From contig NZ_JBGJKZ010000004.1 of NCBI RefSeq assembly GCF_041359055.1, positions 1-64,000 on the forward strand: a stretch of 64,000 nt of DNA. Direction: 5' to 3'. The translations under genes were made by a program, and so were the position numbers. This DNA comes from Paenalcaligenes hominis_A (GTDB lineage Bacteria; Pseudomonadota; Gammaproteobacteria; Burkholderiales; Burkholderiaceae_B). The notes under the pieces are model-generated. The model did no database searches, was not told where the DNA came from, and worked only from the letters and a program-made list of their open reading frames with translations. Positions 8,402-17,895 of the stretch are shown one piece after another (positions within the stretch are counted from its first letter, which is position 1; each line of letters opens with the position of its first letter).

Positions 8402-9528
8402 GAGGCTAGCACCGTTGCACTGTCAGCAGACCAAGACACATACACTTCATCTTCGACCTCGGGCGCATCAGCTTGAGTTAGCATCATACTGGGCACATTG
8501 GCTTCCATCAGCATGCCACTGTCTAATCGTATTTGATAACGCACATAGCTACCCATCCAAGCCACATGTGTGACTTCTCCTCTGGCCCAGTTTTTTTCTT
8601 GGCTAGGCTGCACGCGGCTAACCTGGATTTCTTCAGGTCGTATTGACACATGCACCTCCATACCAAGTGGTTCACTCACGCCGTGGTCTACTAATAAATT
8701 AACTGGTAATTCTTCGCTATGAATTTCAACTCGGTCCGACTCATCTACTACAATTTCACCTGTAAATAGGTTAGTAGAACCGATAAAGCTGGCAACGAAG
8801 CGGGAGTTAGGGAAGGCATACACATCGTAAGGGGTACCAAGCTGAACAATCTGGCCGCCCGTCATGACCGCAATTCGATCCGCCATCGTCATGGCTTCCT
8901 CTTGGTCGTGAGTGACCATAATGCATGTCACCCCGACTTGCTCAAGAATCTTCACTAATTCCACTTGCGTTTTTTGGCGAATTTGCTTGTCTAGTGCTGA
9001 CATAGGCTCGTCTAGCAGCAAAAGCTTGGGACGCTTCACTAAACTACGAGCTAAAGCGACCCGCTGCTGTTGTCCACCTGAAAGCTGATTGGGCTTGCGA
9101 CGCGCAAAGCCTGCCATTTGAACTAGGTCGAGCGCTTCAAACACGCGCTCGTGAATCTCGTTCGCTGCCACCCCTTCTTGCTTGAGACCAAAAGCCACAT
9201 TGGCCTCTACCGTCATATGCGGAAACAAGGCATAGGACTGGAACATCATATTAATGGGTCGTTTATAAGGAGGCAGATCTGTTATGTCTTCGTTGTCTAA
9301 GTAAATTCGACCAGATGTGGCTTCCTCAAAACCCGCCAGCATACGTAATAACGTCGACTTACCTGACCCCGAACTACCTAACAACGCGAAGAACTCATGA
9401 CGACGCACGGAAAGGTCAACCGATTTTACCGCGACCGTATCCCCGAAAATCTTAACCACATTTTCTACGCGAACGAATTCATCTTCTACCCCCGCCCAAG
9501 AGGAGGCACCCGAACGATTTTCAACCAT
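8398..9528 (-). CDS. potG: Putrescine ABC transporter, ATP-binding protein PotG
   Basis: 376 residues. N-terminal ABC domain: Walker A GSSGSGKST near residue 52, the Q-loop in MMFQSYALFPHM, signature LSGGQQQR, Walker B LLLLDEPMSALD and the switch His in MVTHDQEEAMT. The C-terminal ~120 residues form the TOBE-type regulatory domain (EVHVSIRPEEI, then VTHVAWMGSYVRYQI). It powers putrescine import through PotH/PotI. The N-terminal ~17 residues before FVRVENVVKIFG are poorly conserved, but the ATG at 9528 is kept. Confidence 0.94.
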   Translation of the reverse strand: MVENRSGASSWAGVEDEFVRVENVVKIFGDTVAVKSVDLSVRRHEFFALLGSSGSGKSTLLRMLAGFEEATSGRIYLDNEDITDLPPYKRPINMMFQSYALFPHMTVEANVAFGLKQEGVAANEIHERVFEALDLVQMAGFARRKPNQLSGGQQQRVALARSLVKRPKLLLLDEPMSALDKQIRQKTQVELVKILEQVGVTCIMVTHDQEEAMTMADRIAVMTGGQIVQLGTPYDVYAFPNSRFVASFIGSTNLFTGEIVVDESDRVEIHSEELPVNLLVDHGVSEPLGMEVHVSIRPEEIQVSRVQPSQEKNWARGEVTHVAWMGSYVRYQIRLDSGMLMEANVPSMMLTQADAPEVEDEVYVSWSADSATVLAS

Positions 9529-9561
9529 TGACTTACCCTTAAATCGTAGAGTAGCTAAGAA

Positions 9562-10662
9562 TTAACGACCTGATTTGAGTTCTGACCACATGCGTGTTTG
9601 TAAACGCTGAATAGCAAGCGGCTGGGGTTTAATCACATATAATGTTTTCGCCACATCTGCGGGCGGATAAATCATAGGATTATTTGCCACCTCTGGCATA
9701 ACAAACTCTCGTGCAGACATGTTTGCATTAGGGAAGAACATGGTGTTGGTGATTGCCGCATGCACTTCAGGTGTTTCAATGTAATTAATAAACGTATGTG
9801 CAGCATCGACGTGGGCAGCTCCTTTGGGGATAGCCATCGTATCAAACCACGCGGGGGCCCCACCGGCAGGAATGTAATAGTCAATCGTATAGTCTTTTTT
9901 GGCTTGTTTGGCTCGGTAAGCGGAAATCATTACATCGCCAGAAAAACCGTACACCATACATAAATCACCAGCCGCTAGCTCATCGATATAGCCCGATGAA
10001 CTGAATTGACGAATATACGGACGAATACTTTTTAATAGCTCTAACGCCTCTTTGTAGTCATCGGGGTTAGAGCTGTTGGGGTCTTTACCTAAGTAATGCA
10101 ATACCGCAGGAAAAACTTGAGCCGCTTCATCTAGCATGGAAATACCACATGCTTTCATTTTCTCTGCGTTTTCAGGCTTGAACAAAAGATCCCAATTACC
10201 TAGCTCAACGTCCTCACCTAAGATTTCCTTAGCGCGAGTTACGTTAAAACCTAAACCATTGGTGCCATAGCCCCAAGGGATAAGATAGTCGTTGCCCGGA
10301 TCAACCTCGGCCAAAATAGCCATGATGTCAGGATCAAGGTGTTCCCAGTTTGGGATTTTGGATTTATCCAGCTTTTGAAAGAGCCCACCCTCAATTTGAC
10401 GAGCGGCGTAATGCGTTGAGGGCACAACAACGTCATAGCCCGATTTACCCGTTAAGAGTTTGGCTTGCAAGGTGTCATTGCTATCAAAGGTGTCATAGCG
10501 CGCTTTGATGCCCGTGGCTTTTTCAAAGCCAGAAATAGTATCAGGTGCTGTGTATTCCGCCCAGTTATAAACGTTAACAACGTTTTCCTGCGCCTGAGTT
10601 GCAGAAAAAGCAGCAGTAAGAGCCGCCCCCACAAAAATTTGTTTGGCTAAGCCGAAGTTCAT
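9562..10662 (-). CDS. potF: Periplasmic putrescine-binding protein PotF
   Basis: 366 residues from the ATG at 10662, which has AAAGGGG upstream and opens a signal peptide (MNFGLAKQIFVGAALTAAFS, cleaved near ATQA-QE). An upstream in-frame start would put 22 extra residues before the signal and has no ribosome site. Mature motifs: VYNWAEYTAPDTI, GYDVVVPSTHYAARQIEGGLF, IPWGYGTNGLGFN and YIPAGGAPAWFDTMAIP, all typical of PotD/PotF. It captures putrescine and delivers it to PotHI. It is the first gene of the operon, 75 bases after the Kdo kinase gene. Confidence 0.94.
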   Translation of the reverse strand: MNFGLAKQIFVGAALTAAFSATQAQENVVNVYNWAEYTAPDTISGFEKATGIKARYDTFDSNDTLQAKLLTGKSGYDVVVPSTHYAARQIEGGLFQKLDKSKIPNWEHLDPDIMAILAEVDPGNDYLIPWGYGTNGLGFNVTRAKEILGEDVELGNWDLLFKPENAEKMKACGISMLDEAAQVFPAVLHYLGKDPNSSNPDDYKEALELLKSIRPYIRQFSSSGYIDELAAGDLCMVYGFSGDVMISAYRAKQAKKDYTIDYYIPAGGAPAWFDTMAIPKGAAHVDAAHTFINYIETPEVHAAITNTMFFPNANMSAREFVMPEVANNPMIYPPADVAKTLYVIKPQPLAIQRLQTRMWSELKSGR

Positions 10663-10737
10663 AATAGTGAACCCCTTTAAATAAAACATGGAAAACCAAA
10701 AGGCGAGTTGGCGTTTCATTAAACGCACAAAATAGGA

Positions 10738-11439
10738 CTAGGCTTCAGAGAGTTGTTGATAAGCCTGATAAAACTGCTCATACCATTGCAGCCCTGTATC
10801 GCCCCGCACTTTAATCAAGGAGCGACGTAGACGCAACAAGTTATTTAGACGCTGTTTGCTATCCACAACAGTAAGCCGGCGCGCCCGGTCAAAATCAATC
10901 AGATGAATGCGGTCGTTGTCATCGTTAAGAATATTAAAAACGTTTAAATCCGCATGCCATACACCGGCATCATGCATTTGTTTAACTGCAAAGGCAACGC
11001 TTTTTGGCGCAGTTTTTTCAAGCTGATGCGCTATAGGTAAAGCCCGAGGGAGACGAGCCACCAGTATGGCGGCTTTATAGCGCCCTAAGTGCTTTTTCCA
11101 CTGTGCAGCAATAGGCATGGGAACTGCCACCCCTGCGTTGTACAAATGCAACAAAACATCGTATTCCGCCCAGGAGCGTGTACGTTCAGTGCCCAACCAA
11201 AAATAACTAGAGCGGATGATTTTTGCGATAAGGCCGCCCCGCTTGTAGTGCCTAAGCACGGCTGGCGTTCCCTCTACCAGCACAAACCAGGCCGCATTGC
11301 GCCCCCCTTGTGTGACAGGCTGCGCACTTAGATGAGGGTTACAGGGATCGAATAAGCAGGCTGATGGCTGTGACACTACGGCCGTATTAAAACGGATGCC
11401 CTGCGTAATTAAGGTTTGGGTTGTGATTGATTTTGTCAT
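10738..11439 (-). CDS. kdkA: 3-deoxy-D-manno-octulosonic acid (Kdo) kinase
   Basis: 233 residues from the ATG at 11439. This ATG overlaps the radA stop as TAATG, which decides the start over a longer frame beginning at 11490. It is a lipopolysaccharide-core kinase of the protein-kinase-like (RIO/WaaP) fold: VLRHYKRGGLIAKI (nucleotide-binding lobe), catalytic loop HADLNVFNIL and metal-binding LIDFDRAR. The family phosphorylates Kdo at position 4 of the inner core, using ATP at the cytoplasmic face. It is the last gene of the alr-SDR-radA-kdkA run. Confidence 0.87.
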   Translation of the reverse strand: MTKSITTQTLITQGIRFNTAVVSQPSACLFDPCNPHLSAQPVTQGGRNAAWFVLVEGTPAVLRHYKRGGLIAKIIRSSYFWLGTERTRSWAEYDVLLHLYNAGVAVPMPIAAQWKKHLGRYKAAILVARLPRALPIAHQLEKTAPKSVAFAVKQMHDAGVWHADLNVFNILNDDNDRIHLIDFDRARRLTVVDSKQRLNNLLRLRRSLIKVRGDTGLQWYEQFYQAYQQLSEA

Positions 11440-12827
11440 TATTTGGAGCGTAAGTAATCCACTGCTTCTTCGATACGCTCTACGGCCCACACCTCAAGGC
11501 CCTCAATAGGCTGCTTGGGTGCATTAGCCTTGGGTATAAGAGCGATGGAAAACCCTAGCTTTGCCGCTTCACGCAAACGCTCTTGACCTCGGGGCGCAGG
11601 ACGAATTTCCCCAGCCAAACCTACCTCCCCAAACACCACTAAACCTTTAGGTAAAGGTTTATTGTTTAGTGACGACATAATAGCCAACAATACAGCCAAG
11701 TCGGAAGCAGGCTCGGTAATACGTACCCCCCCGACGGCATTCACAAACACGTCTTGATCATAGGTAACAATACCCGCGTGACGGTTCATTACCGCCAATA
11801 ACATGGATAAGCGCGCGCCCTCTAAGCCAACAGATAAGCGGCGCGGATTGGGCACATGCGCCGTATCGACCAGCGCTTGAATTTCTACTAGCAAAGGACG
11901 TGTACCCTCTTGGGTCGCCATCACACACGATCCAGCCACCTGCTGCTGATGTCTGGACAAAAACAAAGCGGAAGGGTTGGTTACCCCTCGCAGCCCTTTG
12001 TCGGTCATAGCAAACACACCTAGCTCATTCACAGCACCAAAACGGTTTTTAAAGGCACGAATCAACCGATACGACGATTGAGGATCACCCTCAAAATACA
12101 AGACCGTATCCACAATATGCTCTAAGACGCGAGGCCCGGCTAAGGACCCGTCTTTAGTAACATGCCCAATTAACACTATAGCAATACCATGTTGTTTGGC
12201 GAGGCGCGTGAGTTGAGCTGCGCACTCTCGGACCTGTGATACAGAGCCTGGGGCTGCCGTTAATTGCGCCGAGTAAAGCGTTTGAATAGAGTCAATGACT
12301 GCGATCTTGGGCTTACGCTCGAGCAACGTTTGTGTGATGTGCTCTAGCTGAATCTCGGCCAGTAAATCTACGCCCTGAGTAGGCAAGTCTAAGCGTCGTG
12401 CCCGCAAAGCTACCTGCTCAGCGGATTCCTCGCCGGTCACATATAAAACGGGCACCACCTGTGCTAATGCAGACATGGCTTGCAACAGTAAGGTTGATTT
12501 CCCTACGCCTGGATCCCCCCCAATTAAGATAACGCCGCCATCTACCAAACCGCCCCCTAAAGCGCGATCTAGCTCTGACAAACCGGTTGGTTGACGGGGT
12601 AGCTCGCGCGCTTGAACATCAGCCAGGCTTTGTACTGGGCTGGCCCCGCCTAAAGACTGATAGCGATTGCTAACGCTGCCGCTGGCCGCAGGCTCTACCA
12701 CGACTTCTTGCATCGTATTCCACTGCTGACATTGAGAACAGCGCCCTTCCCAACGTGGGCTATCAGCACCACATTCGGAGCATACATATGCCGTTTTGGC
12801 TTTTTTACTGGTTTTTCGAGTTGCCAT
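11439..12827 (-). CDS. radA: DNA repair protein RadA
   Basis: 462 residues. The N-terminal zinc finger has C16-x2-C19 and C30-x2-C33, followed by a RecA-like ATPase with Walker A GGDPGVGKST, the signature KNRFG near residue 255, and a C-terminal Lon-protease-like domain (GEVGLAGEIRP) lacking protease function. RadA promotes branch migration in recombinational repair. It lies 4 bases after the short-chain dehydrogenase gene and overlaps kdkA by one base. Confidence 0.97.
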   Translation of the reverse strand: MATRKTSKKAKTAYVCSECGADSPRWEGRCSQCQQWNTMQEVVVEPAASGSVSNRYQSLGGASPVQSLADVQARELPRQPTGLSELDRALGGGLVDGGVILIGGDPGVGKSTLLLQAMSALAQVVPVLYVTGEESAEQVALRARRLDLPTQGVDLLAEIQLEHITQTLLERKPKIAVIDSIQTLYSAQLTAAPGSVSQVRECAAQLTRLAKQHGIAIVLIGHVTKDGSLAGPRVLEHIVDTVLYFEGDPQSSYRLIRAFKNRFGAVNELGVFAMTDKGLRGVTNPSALFLSRHQQQVAGSCVMATQEGTRPLLVEIQALVDTAHVPNPRRLSVGLEGARLSMLLAVMNRHAGIVTYDQDVFVNAVGGVRITEPASDLAVLLAIMSSLNNKPLPKGLVVFGEVGLAGEIRPAPRGQERLREAAKLGFSIALIPKANAPKQPIEGLEVWAVERIEEAVDYLRSK

Positions 12828-12831
12828 GCTG

Positions 12832-13554
12832 TTATCGCCCAGTTAGGCTGCTACCACCATCAATAATAAGCTCTTGTCCGGTAATATACCCAGCCACATC
12901 ACTCAGTAAAAAAGCCACTGCCGCTGCAATTTCCTCGGTTTGAGCAAAACGCCCCATAGGGATACTTTTTAAAAGACGCATTTCGTCTTCGCTGCGCTCG
13001 GGACAGTTTTGTCTAAAAAGCGCGGTCTCGGTAGCACCTGGTGAAATCGCGTTCACAGTGATTCCGTAAGGTGCCAGTTCGAGCGCCCAGGTATTAGTAC
13101 AGCCAAGTAACGCACTTTTTGCAGCCGCATAGCTGGTGCGATCATACGCCCCATGAGCCGCTCGACTGGAAATATTAATAATGCGCCCTTCTTGTCTGGC
13201 CTTCATGGAAGGAATAAATGTTTGAGCCACCTGCACGGCTGCTCGTACATTTAAATCAAATACCTGATACAACACATTCAGATCGACCTCGCCTAGTGGC
13301 TGCGGCATCACAGAACCTACGTTGTTCACCACCGCATCAACGGGGTATTTTTCACGTAGCATGCGCAAGACCTCTTCACTTTCACCAGCGTTAGCTAAAT
13401 CACAGGCATATAAGTACCCTGGAAAGTCGATGTCTTGGGTATTGCGCGCTAAACCAACCACATGGGCCCCTAGATCTGCTAGGTGTTGGCTAATGGCCCA
13501 ACCGATACCTTTGGTGGCTCCGGTTACTAATACACATTTATTTTTCATTTGCAT
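12832..13554 (-). CDS. Short-chain dehydrogenase/reductase (FabG-like)
   Basis: 240 residues of a classical SDR Rossmann enzyme: cofactor motif VTGATKGIGWAI near residue 10, NNVGSV, the catalytic tetrad segment INISSRAAHGAYDRTSYAAAKSAL (Ser, Tyr, Lys visible), the NAISPGATET loop and the C-terminal GYITGQELIIDGG. Substrate cannot be read from the sequence. It resembles 3-oxoacyl-ACP reductase, but its place between alr and radA is not a fatty-acid cluster. A second ATG at codon 3 is an alternative start. Confidence 0.85.
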   Translation of the reverse strand: MQMKNKCVLVTGATKGIGWAISQHLADLGAHVVGLARNTQDIDFPGYLYACDLANAGESEEVLRMLREKYPVDAVVNNVGSVMPQPLGEVDLNVLYQVFDLNVRAAVQVAQTFIPSMKARQEGRIINISSRAAHGAYDRTSYAAAKSALLGCTNTWALELAPYGITVNAISPGATETALFRQNCPERSEDEMRLLKSIPMGRFAQTEEIAAAVAFLLSDVAGYITGQELIIDGGSSLTGR

Positions 13555-13556
13555 TC

Positions 13557-14696
13557 CTACTTTTCAAGCACTACACGTGGCACGCGTGGCGCAACCGCAC
13601 ATAATAACTCATAGCCAATGGTGCCAGCAGCCAAAGCCACCTCATCCACTGAAGGCCCATCTTGGCCCCATAACACTACCTCAGAACCCACTCGAGCTTG
13701 TGGAATTGAGGTCAAGTCCACCATTAACATATCCATAGAGACACGCCCAACCAATTGTGTGGGCTGCCCCTGGACCCATACAGGCGTTCCAGATGGGGCA
13801 TGACGTGGATAGCCATCGGCATAACCACACGCCACAACCCCAAGACGCATGGGCTGCGAGCTAATAAAGCTGTGCCCATAGCCTACCCCTTGATGGGCTG
13901 CTAGCTCTCGGACGCTAATAATTTCCGCACGCAAGGTTTGAGCAGGAAGTAGACCTAGACTTTGCGCTGACACAGCAGTAAAAGGCGAAGCCCCATATAA
14001 GCAAATACCTGGACGCACCCATTGCTCAAACTGGGCTGGTAAATGCTGCTGCAAGCTGGCTGTTAATGTACCTGCTGAGTTACACACACTGATTCGCCCC
14101 GGTAGCTGCGACGTATACTGGATAAAGCATTGTAACTGTTGATAGGTAATGCTCGGATCATCATCGGCCCGGGCAAAATGGGTCATCTTGCCTAGGTGGC
14201 GAACCCTGCCTTGTTCCTGCAAAAACAACAAACGTTGATAAGCGGAATTGAATTGCTCGGGAGCAAAGCCCAAACGATTCATCCCTGTATTGAGCTTTAC
14301 CATTACGTCTAGTGGATGCTGCAACTGTGCGGCTTGACGTTCTAAAAGTTCGAGCTGTTCAAAACTATGAATAACAGTAGTGATCCGGTGCTTATCAACA
14401 CTAGCCAAATCATCAGCACAAAAAAAGCCCTCGAGCAACATGAGCGGTTTGGTCCAACCTAGCTCACGACAGCGCACCACCTCGTTAATATCCAACATAG
14501 CCAAGCCATCTGCGGCCGCAAAGCCTTGTACAGCTTGATCAATACCATGGCCATAGGCATTGGCTTTTATCACCGCCCAAATGGATGGCGTAGCGCGCTG
14601 TAACGGCTGGACCTGATGCGCTAGTGCAGTACGGATTTGTGTTAAGTTATGACGCAAAGCAGGAATAGAAACCTGAACACGTATGGGTCGGGGCAT
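13557..14696 (-). CDS. alr: Alanine racemase
   Basis: 379 residues, PLP-dependent, converting L- to D-alanine for peptidoglycan. The PLP lysine is K44 in AVIKANAYGHG. Further motifs are VMVKLNTGMNRLGF, CNSAGTL, RPGICLYG, GVGYGHSF (catalytic Tyr) and VGRVSMDMLMVDLT. Length matches the family. It is the first gene of the alr-SDR-radA-kdkA unit and diverges from hpnC across a 100-base gap. Confidence 0.95.
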   Translation of the reverse strand: MPRPIRVQVSIPALRHNLTQIRTALAHQVQPLQRATPSIWAVIKANAYGHGIDQAVQGFAAADGLAMLDINEVVRCRELGWTKPLMLLEGFFCADDLASVDKHRITTVIHSFEQLELLERQAAQLQHPLDVMVKLNTGMNRLGFAPEQFNSAYQRLLFLQEQGRVRHLGKMTHFARADDDPSITYQQLQCFIQYTSQLPGRISVCNSAGTLTASLQQHLPAQFEQWVRPGICLYGASPFTAVSAQSLGLLPAQTLRAEIISVRELAAHQGVGYGHSFISSQPMRLGVVACGYADGYPRHAPSGTPVWVQGQPTQLVGRVSMDMLMVDLTSIPQARVGSEVVLWGQDGPSVDEVALAAGTIGYELLCAVAPRVPRVVLEK

Positions 14697-14796
14697 GAAA
14701 AAACCTAAAAGTAAAAACGGCTAAAGACTACCTATATAATGCCTCATTTAAGCGTAGATTAATCCGTTTACGCAATGGTGCTTTATACTTGCAGCT

Positions 14797-15669
14797 ATGT
14801 CAGTCGATCATTATGAAAATTTCCCTGTCGCCTCATGGCTATTGCCTAGACGGCTGCGTCGCCCTATTCAACATATTTATTGGTTTTCACGTAGTGCTGA
14901 TGATATTGCGGATGAAGGCAACCATAGCCCTAGCTGGCGCTTAGAGCAACTTCAAGGCTACCGCGAAGCGTTACAACACATTGCCGCAGGCCAACTCCAA
15001 CTAGAGCCTACCGATGCGCGTTTTGCTATTTTTGCTCCGTTGGCTCCTGTTATTGTTGAACAGCAGCTACCCATTTCTTTATTCAGCGACTTGCTTACTG
15101 CATTTGAGCAGGATGTAACCGTGAAACGTCATGCTGATTACGAGGCGCTTTATTATTATTGCACTCATTCGGCCAACCCTGTAGGTCGCATTCTCTTACA
15201 TTTATATAACGAGCAACGTTCAGATAGTCTAGTGATGTCTGATGCGATTTGTACTGGTTTACAACTGACTAATTTCTGGCAAGACATTGCCATTGACTGG
15301 GAAAAGGATCGAGTCTATATACCTACAGAGACATTAACCCAGTTTGAACTCAGCGAAACGTATATAGCGGATCGATGCGCTCACAAACCCACCTCCGTGA
15401 CAGACAATAAAAACTGGCTGCGTATGATGCAACAACAAGTCGAGCACGCACGACAATTACTAATAAGTGGCATGCCACTTGCTGCCCGCTTGCCAGGACG
15501 AATTGGTCTTGAATTACGACTCATTATTTTAGGTGGCTTACGTATTCTTGAGCGTTTGGACGAGGTTGATTACGATGTGTTCAACCATCGCCCCCAATTA
15601 GCTAAAGCAGACTGGATGCGCTTAGGCCTACGTCTTTTGACCACTCAATTTAACCATAAACTACGATGA
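14797..15669 (+). CDS. hpnC: Squalene synthase-like HpnC (hydroxysqualene synthase)
   Basis: 290 residues, squalene/phytoene synthase fold. Aspartate-rich motifs: SADDIADE near residue 35 and NFWQDIAIDWEKDR near residue 165, both Mg-diphosphate binding sites. In the HpnCDE route HpnD makes presqualene diphosphate from two farnesyl diphosphates, HpnC converts it to hydroxysqualene, and HpnE reduces that to squalene. The family is often named from hopanoid clusters. Overlaps hpnD by 4 bases. Confidence 0.93.
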   Translation: MSVDHYENFPVASWLLPRRLRRPIQHIYWFSRSADDIADEGNHSPSWRLEQLQGYREALQHIAAGQLQLEPTDARFAIFAPLAPVIVEQQLPISLFSDLLTAFEQDVTVKRHADYEALYYYCTHSANPVGRILLHLYNEQRSDSLVMSDAICTGLQLTNFWQDIAIDWEKDRVYIPTETLTQFELSETYIADRCAHKPTSVTDNKNWLRMMQQQVEHARQLLISGMPLAARLPGRIGLELRLIILGGLRILERLDEVDYDVFNHRPQLAKADWMRLGLRLLTTQFNHKLR

Positions 15670-16541
15670 CACCTGATGAATACTGCCAAGACAAGGCAGC
15701 CCAAAGCGGCTCTAGCTTTTATTATGCTTTTTTATTCTTAGCTCCCGAGCGTCGCAAAGCCATCACCGCCTTATATGCTTTCTGTCGCGAGGTGGATGAC
15801 GTGGTCGATGAAACCCTAGAGTCCTCAGTAGCGCGTATGAAGCTAGTATGGTGGCGCGACCAAGTACATGCGCTCTATCACAACCCCAAAGACGCGACTC
15901 ACCCCGTGATGAAAGCACTAGCGCCTCATATTCATGTCTACGATTTAAAAATCACCGAGCTGCTTGCGGTCATTGATGGCATGGAAATGGATTTGGATGA
16001 AGTGCGTTACCAAAGCTGGGAAGACTTAAAACGCTATTGTTGGCATGTAGCCAGTGTAGTGGGCATTTTATCCGCCAAAATCTTTGGTCAAACTACCGAA
16101 GCCACAAGCGACTATGCCACAAAACTGGGGTTAGCATTTCAATTAACGAATATCATTCGCGACGTGGGTGACGATGCACGTCGTGGTCGCATTTATTTAC
16201 CTCTAGAGGACTTAGCTCGCTTTAATGTACGCCCTAATGAGATTTTGGACTCACAACATAGCGACCGATTTGAAGCCCTAATGCAATTTCAAACGCAACG
16301 AGCCTATGGTCTCTATAAAGAAGCCGCTGAAGCCCTTCCCGAAGCCGATCGTCGTAGCCAGCGTCCCGGTTTACTTATGGCAGCCATTTATTTTGCCTTG
16401 CTTGAGGAAATTGCAGCAGATCGTTGGGAAGTCCTAGACAAACGCACCTCATTAACTCCTATCCGTAAGTTTTGGTTAGCATGGAAAACGTGGGTCACTG
16501 GAGGCAAATCGCTTTTACGCCGTCTTAAACAATGCGCATAG
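15666..16541 (+). CDS. hpnD: Presqualene diphosphate synthase HpnD
   Basis: 291 residues of the squalene/phytoene synthase family. First Asp motif CREVDDVVDE near residue 40, second NIIRDVGDDARRGRIYLP near residue 160, both intact. The family condenses two farnesyl diphosphate molecules. Start and end overlap hpnC (4 bases) and hpnE (10 bases), so the three are a coupled operon. Confidence 0.94.
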   Translation: MTPDEYCQDKAAQSGSSFYYAFLFLAPERRKAITALYAFCREVDDVVDETLESSVARMKLVWWRDQVHALYHNPKDATHPVMKALAPHIHVYDLKITELLAVIDGMEMDLDEVRYQSWEDLKRYCWHVASVVGILSAKIFGQTTEATSDYATKLGLAFQLTNIIRDVGDDARRGRIYLPLEDLARFNVRPNEILDSQHSDRFEALMQFQTQRAYGLYKEAAEALPEADRRSQRPGLLMAAIYFALLEEIAADRWEVLDKRTSLTPIRKFWLAWKTWVTGGKSLLRRLKQCA

Positions 16542-17824
16542 GTATTATTGGCGCAGGCTGGGCAGGTGCCGCAGCTGCATGGCAATTGCACAAAGACGGC
16601 CATGAAGCAGTAGTGTTTGAGGCCGCTCACGAGATCGGAGGCCGAGCGCGCAATCATGACTCAAAACGACTAGGTCAAGTAGTGGATAATGGGCAGCATC
16701 TTTTATTGGGTGCTTATGCCTCAACCCTAGCCCTCATGCAAGAGCTAGGGCTTAATCCAGATGATCATTTTTATCGTTTTGATTTAGATATTTATAGCGC
16801 TGATCAACTCTTTCGCTTTAAGACTGCACCACTGCCCGCCCCTTTTCATTTGCTTGGTCCTTTATTTAAGGCCAAAGGTTTAGCATTTAAAGATCGCTTG
16901 GCCTTAGTAAAGTTATATCGTTACTTAGGTACTCACCGTTGGCGTGTACCCCAAGGCCAAACGGTCAATACGCTTTTACAACAAACGCAGCAACCTGAAG
17001 TGCTTGTACAAAAACTCTGGCACCCCCTTTGTATTGCTGCCCTCAACACCCCCATTGAAAAAGCGTGCGCCCAACTTTTTGCCAATGTCTTGCGGGACAG
17101 TTTAGGGGGGCCCCGAGCAGCCACCCAAATGCTGATTCCCTTGCGCGCTATGGGAAATCTTTGGGCTAAACGCGCACTACAACATGCCCAAGTACACACG
17201 GGCAGCATTGTCAGATCCATAGAAATAACAGCAAACAGTTATGCAATAAATGGCCAACACCTAGATGGCGTTATTGTGGCAACAAACTCGCCCTCTTGTT
17301 ATCAACTCCTACAAAAGCTCGATTCGGGCAAACAATACATCGAGTTTGTAGAGTCCATATCGGCATTTTGCTTTAACCCTATCGCTACTTTGTATTTGCT
17401 TCCCCAATATGCTTGGGAAAATCCACATCCTATGCTTATGCTTGAAGAGGATTTACACGGGCTAGAAGCTGGACAATGGGTGTTCAATCATGCTGCTCTA
17501 ACTGGCAGCGACTTAGGCAATGTAATTGCCGTGACGATTAGTTATGCCAACCGCTTACAGGGCCACAGCAAAGAAGCAATTACTGCAGCTATTGTGCAGC
17601 AAATTCAGCAGCAATCCGTTTTTCCCTTGCCGCCCATAGTGGCTAGCGAACTGATTACAGAAAAGCGAGCAACCTTTGTGGCTCACCCCCAGCTGAATCG
17701 TCCCACCATTCATACACCATGGCCTGGTCTGATGCTAGCAGGTGACTGGGTGCAAAACCCCTATCCCGCTGTGCTTGAGGGGGCAGTGCAAAGTGGTCTA
17801 GCTGCGGCTCGAGCCTTTACTTAA
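16532..17824 (+). CDS. hpnE: Hydroxysqualene dehydroxylase HpnE
   Basis: 430 residues of an FAD-dependent amine-oxidase/phytoene-desaturase-like fold: dinucleotide motif GIIGAGWAGAAAAWQL at the very N-terminus, then GGRARNHD, DNGQHLLLGAY, and the C-terminal FAD segment LMLAGDWVQNPYPAVLEGAV. It carries out the last step to squalene. No squalene-hopene cyclase gene is present in the window, so the final product cannot be inferred here. A terminator follows. Confidence 0.93.
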   Translation: MRIGIIGAGWAGAAAAWQLHKDGHEAVVFEAAHEIGGRARNHDSKRLGQVVDNGQHLLLGAYASTLALMQELGLNPDDHFYRFDLDIYSADQLFRFKTAPLPAPFHLLGPLFKAKGLAFKDRLALVKLYRYLGTHRWRVPQGQTVNTLLQQTQQPEVLVQKLWHPLCIAALNTPIEKACAQLFANVLRDSLGGPRAATQMLIPLRAMGNLWAKRALQHAQVHTGSIVRSIEITANSYAINGQHLDGVIVATNSPSCYQLLQKLDSGKQYIEFVESISAFCFNPIATLYLLPQYAWENPHPMLMLEEDLHGLEAGQWVFNHAALTGSDLGNVIAVTISYANRLQGHSKEAITAAIVQQIQQQSVFPLPPIVASELITEKRATFVAHPQLNRPTIHTPWPGLMLAGDWVQNPYPAVLEGAVQSGLAAARAFT

Positions 17825-17842
17825 CGAACCACTAGAGCACAA

Positions 17843-17873
17843 AAAAACCCACACTGATTTGGTGTGGGTTTTT
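17843..17873. terminator. Bidirectional terminator between hpnE and thrC
   Basis: AAAAACCCACAC (17843-17854) pairs with GTGTGGGTTTTT (17862-17873) around a 7-base loop, with A and T runs on either side. It serves both converging genes. Confidence 0.9.
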
Positions 17874-17895
17874 AATATGCCGCTATTACTACGAA

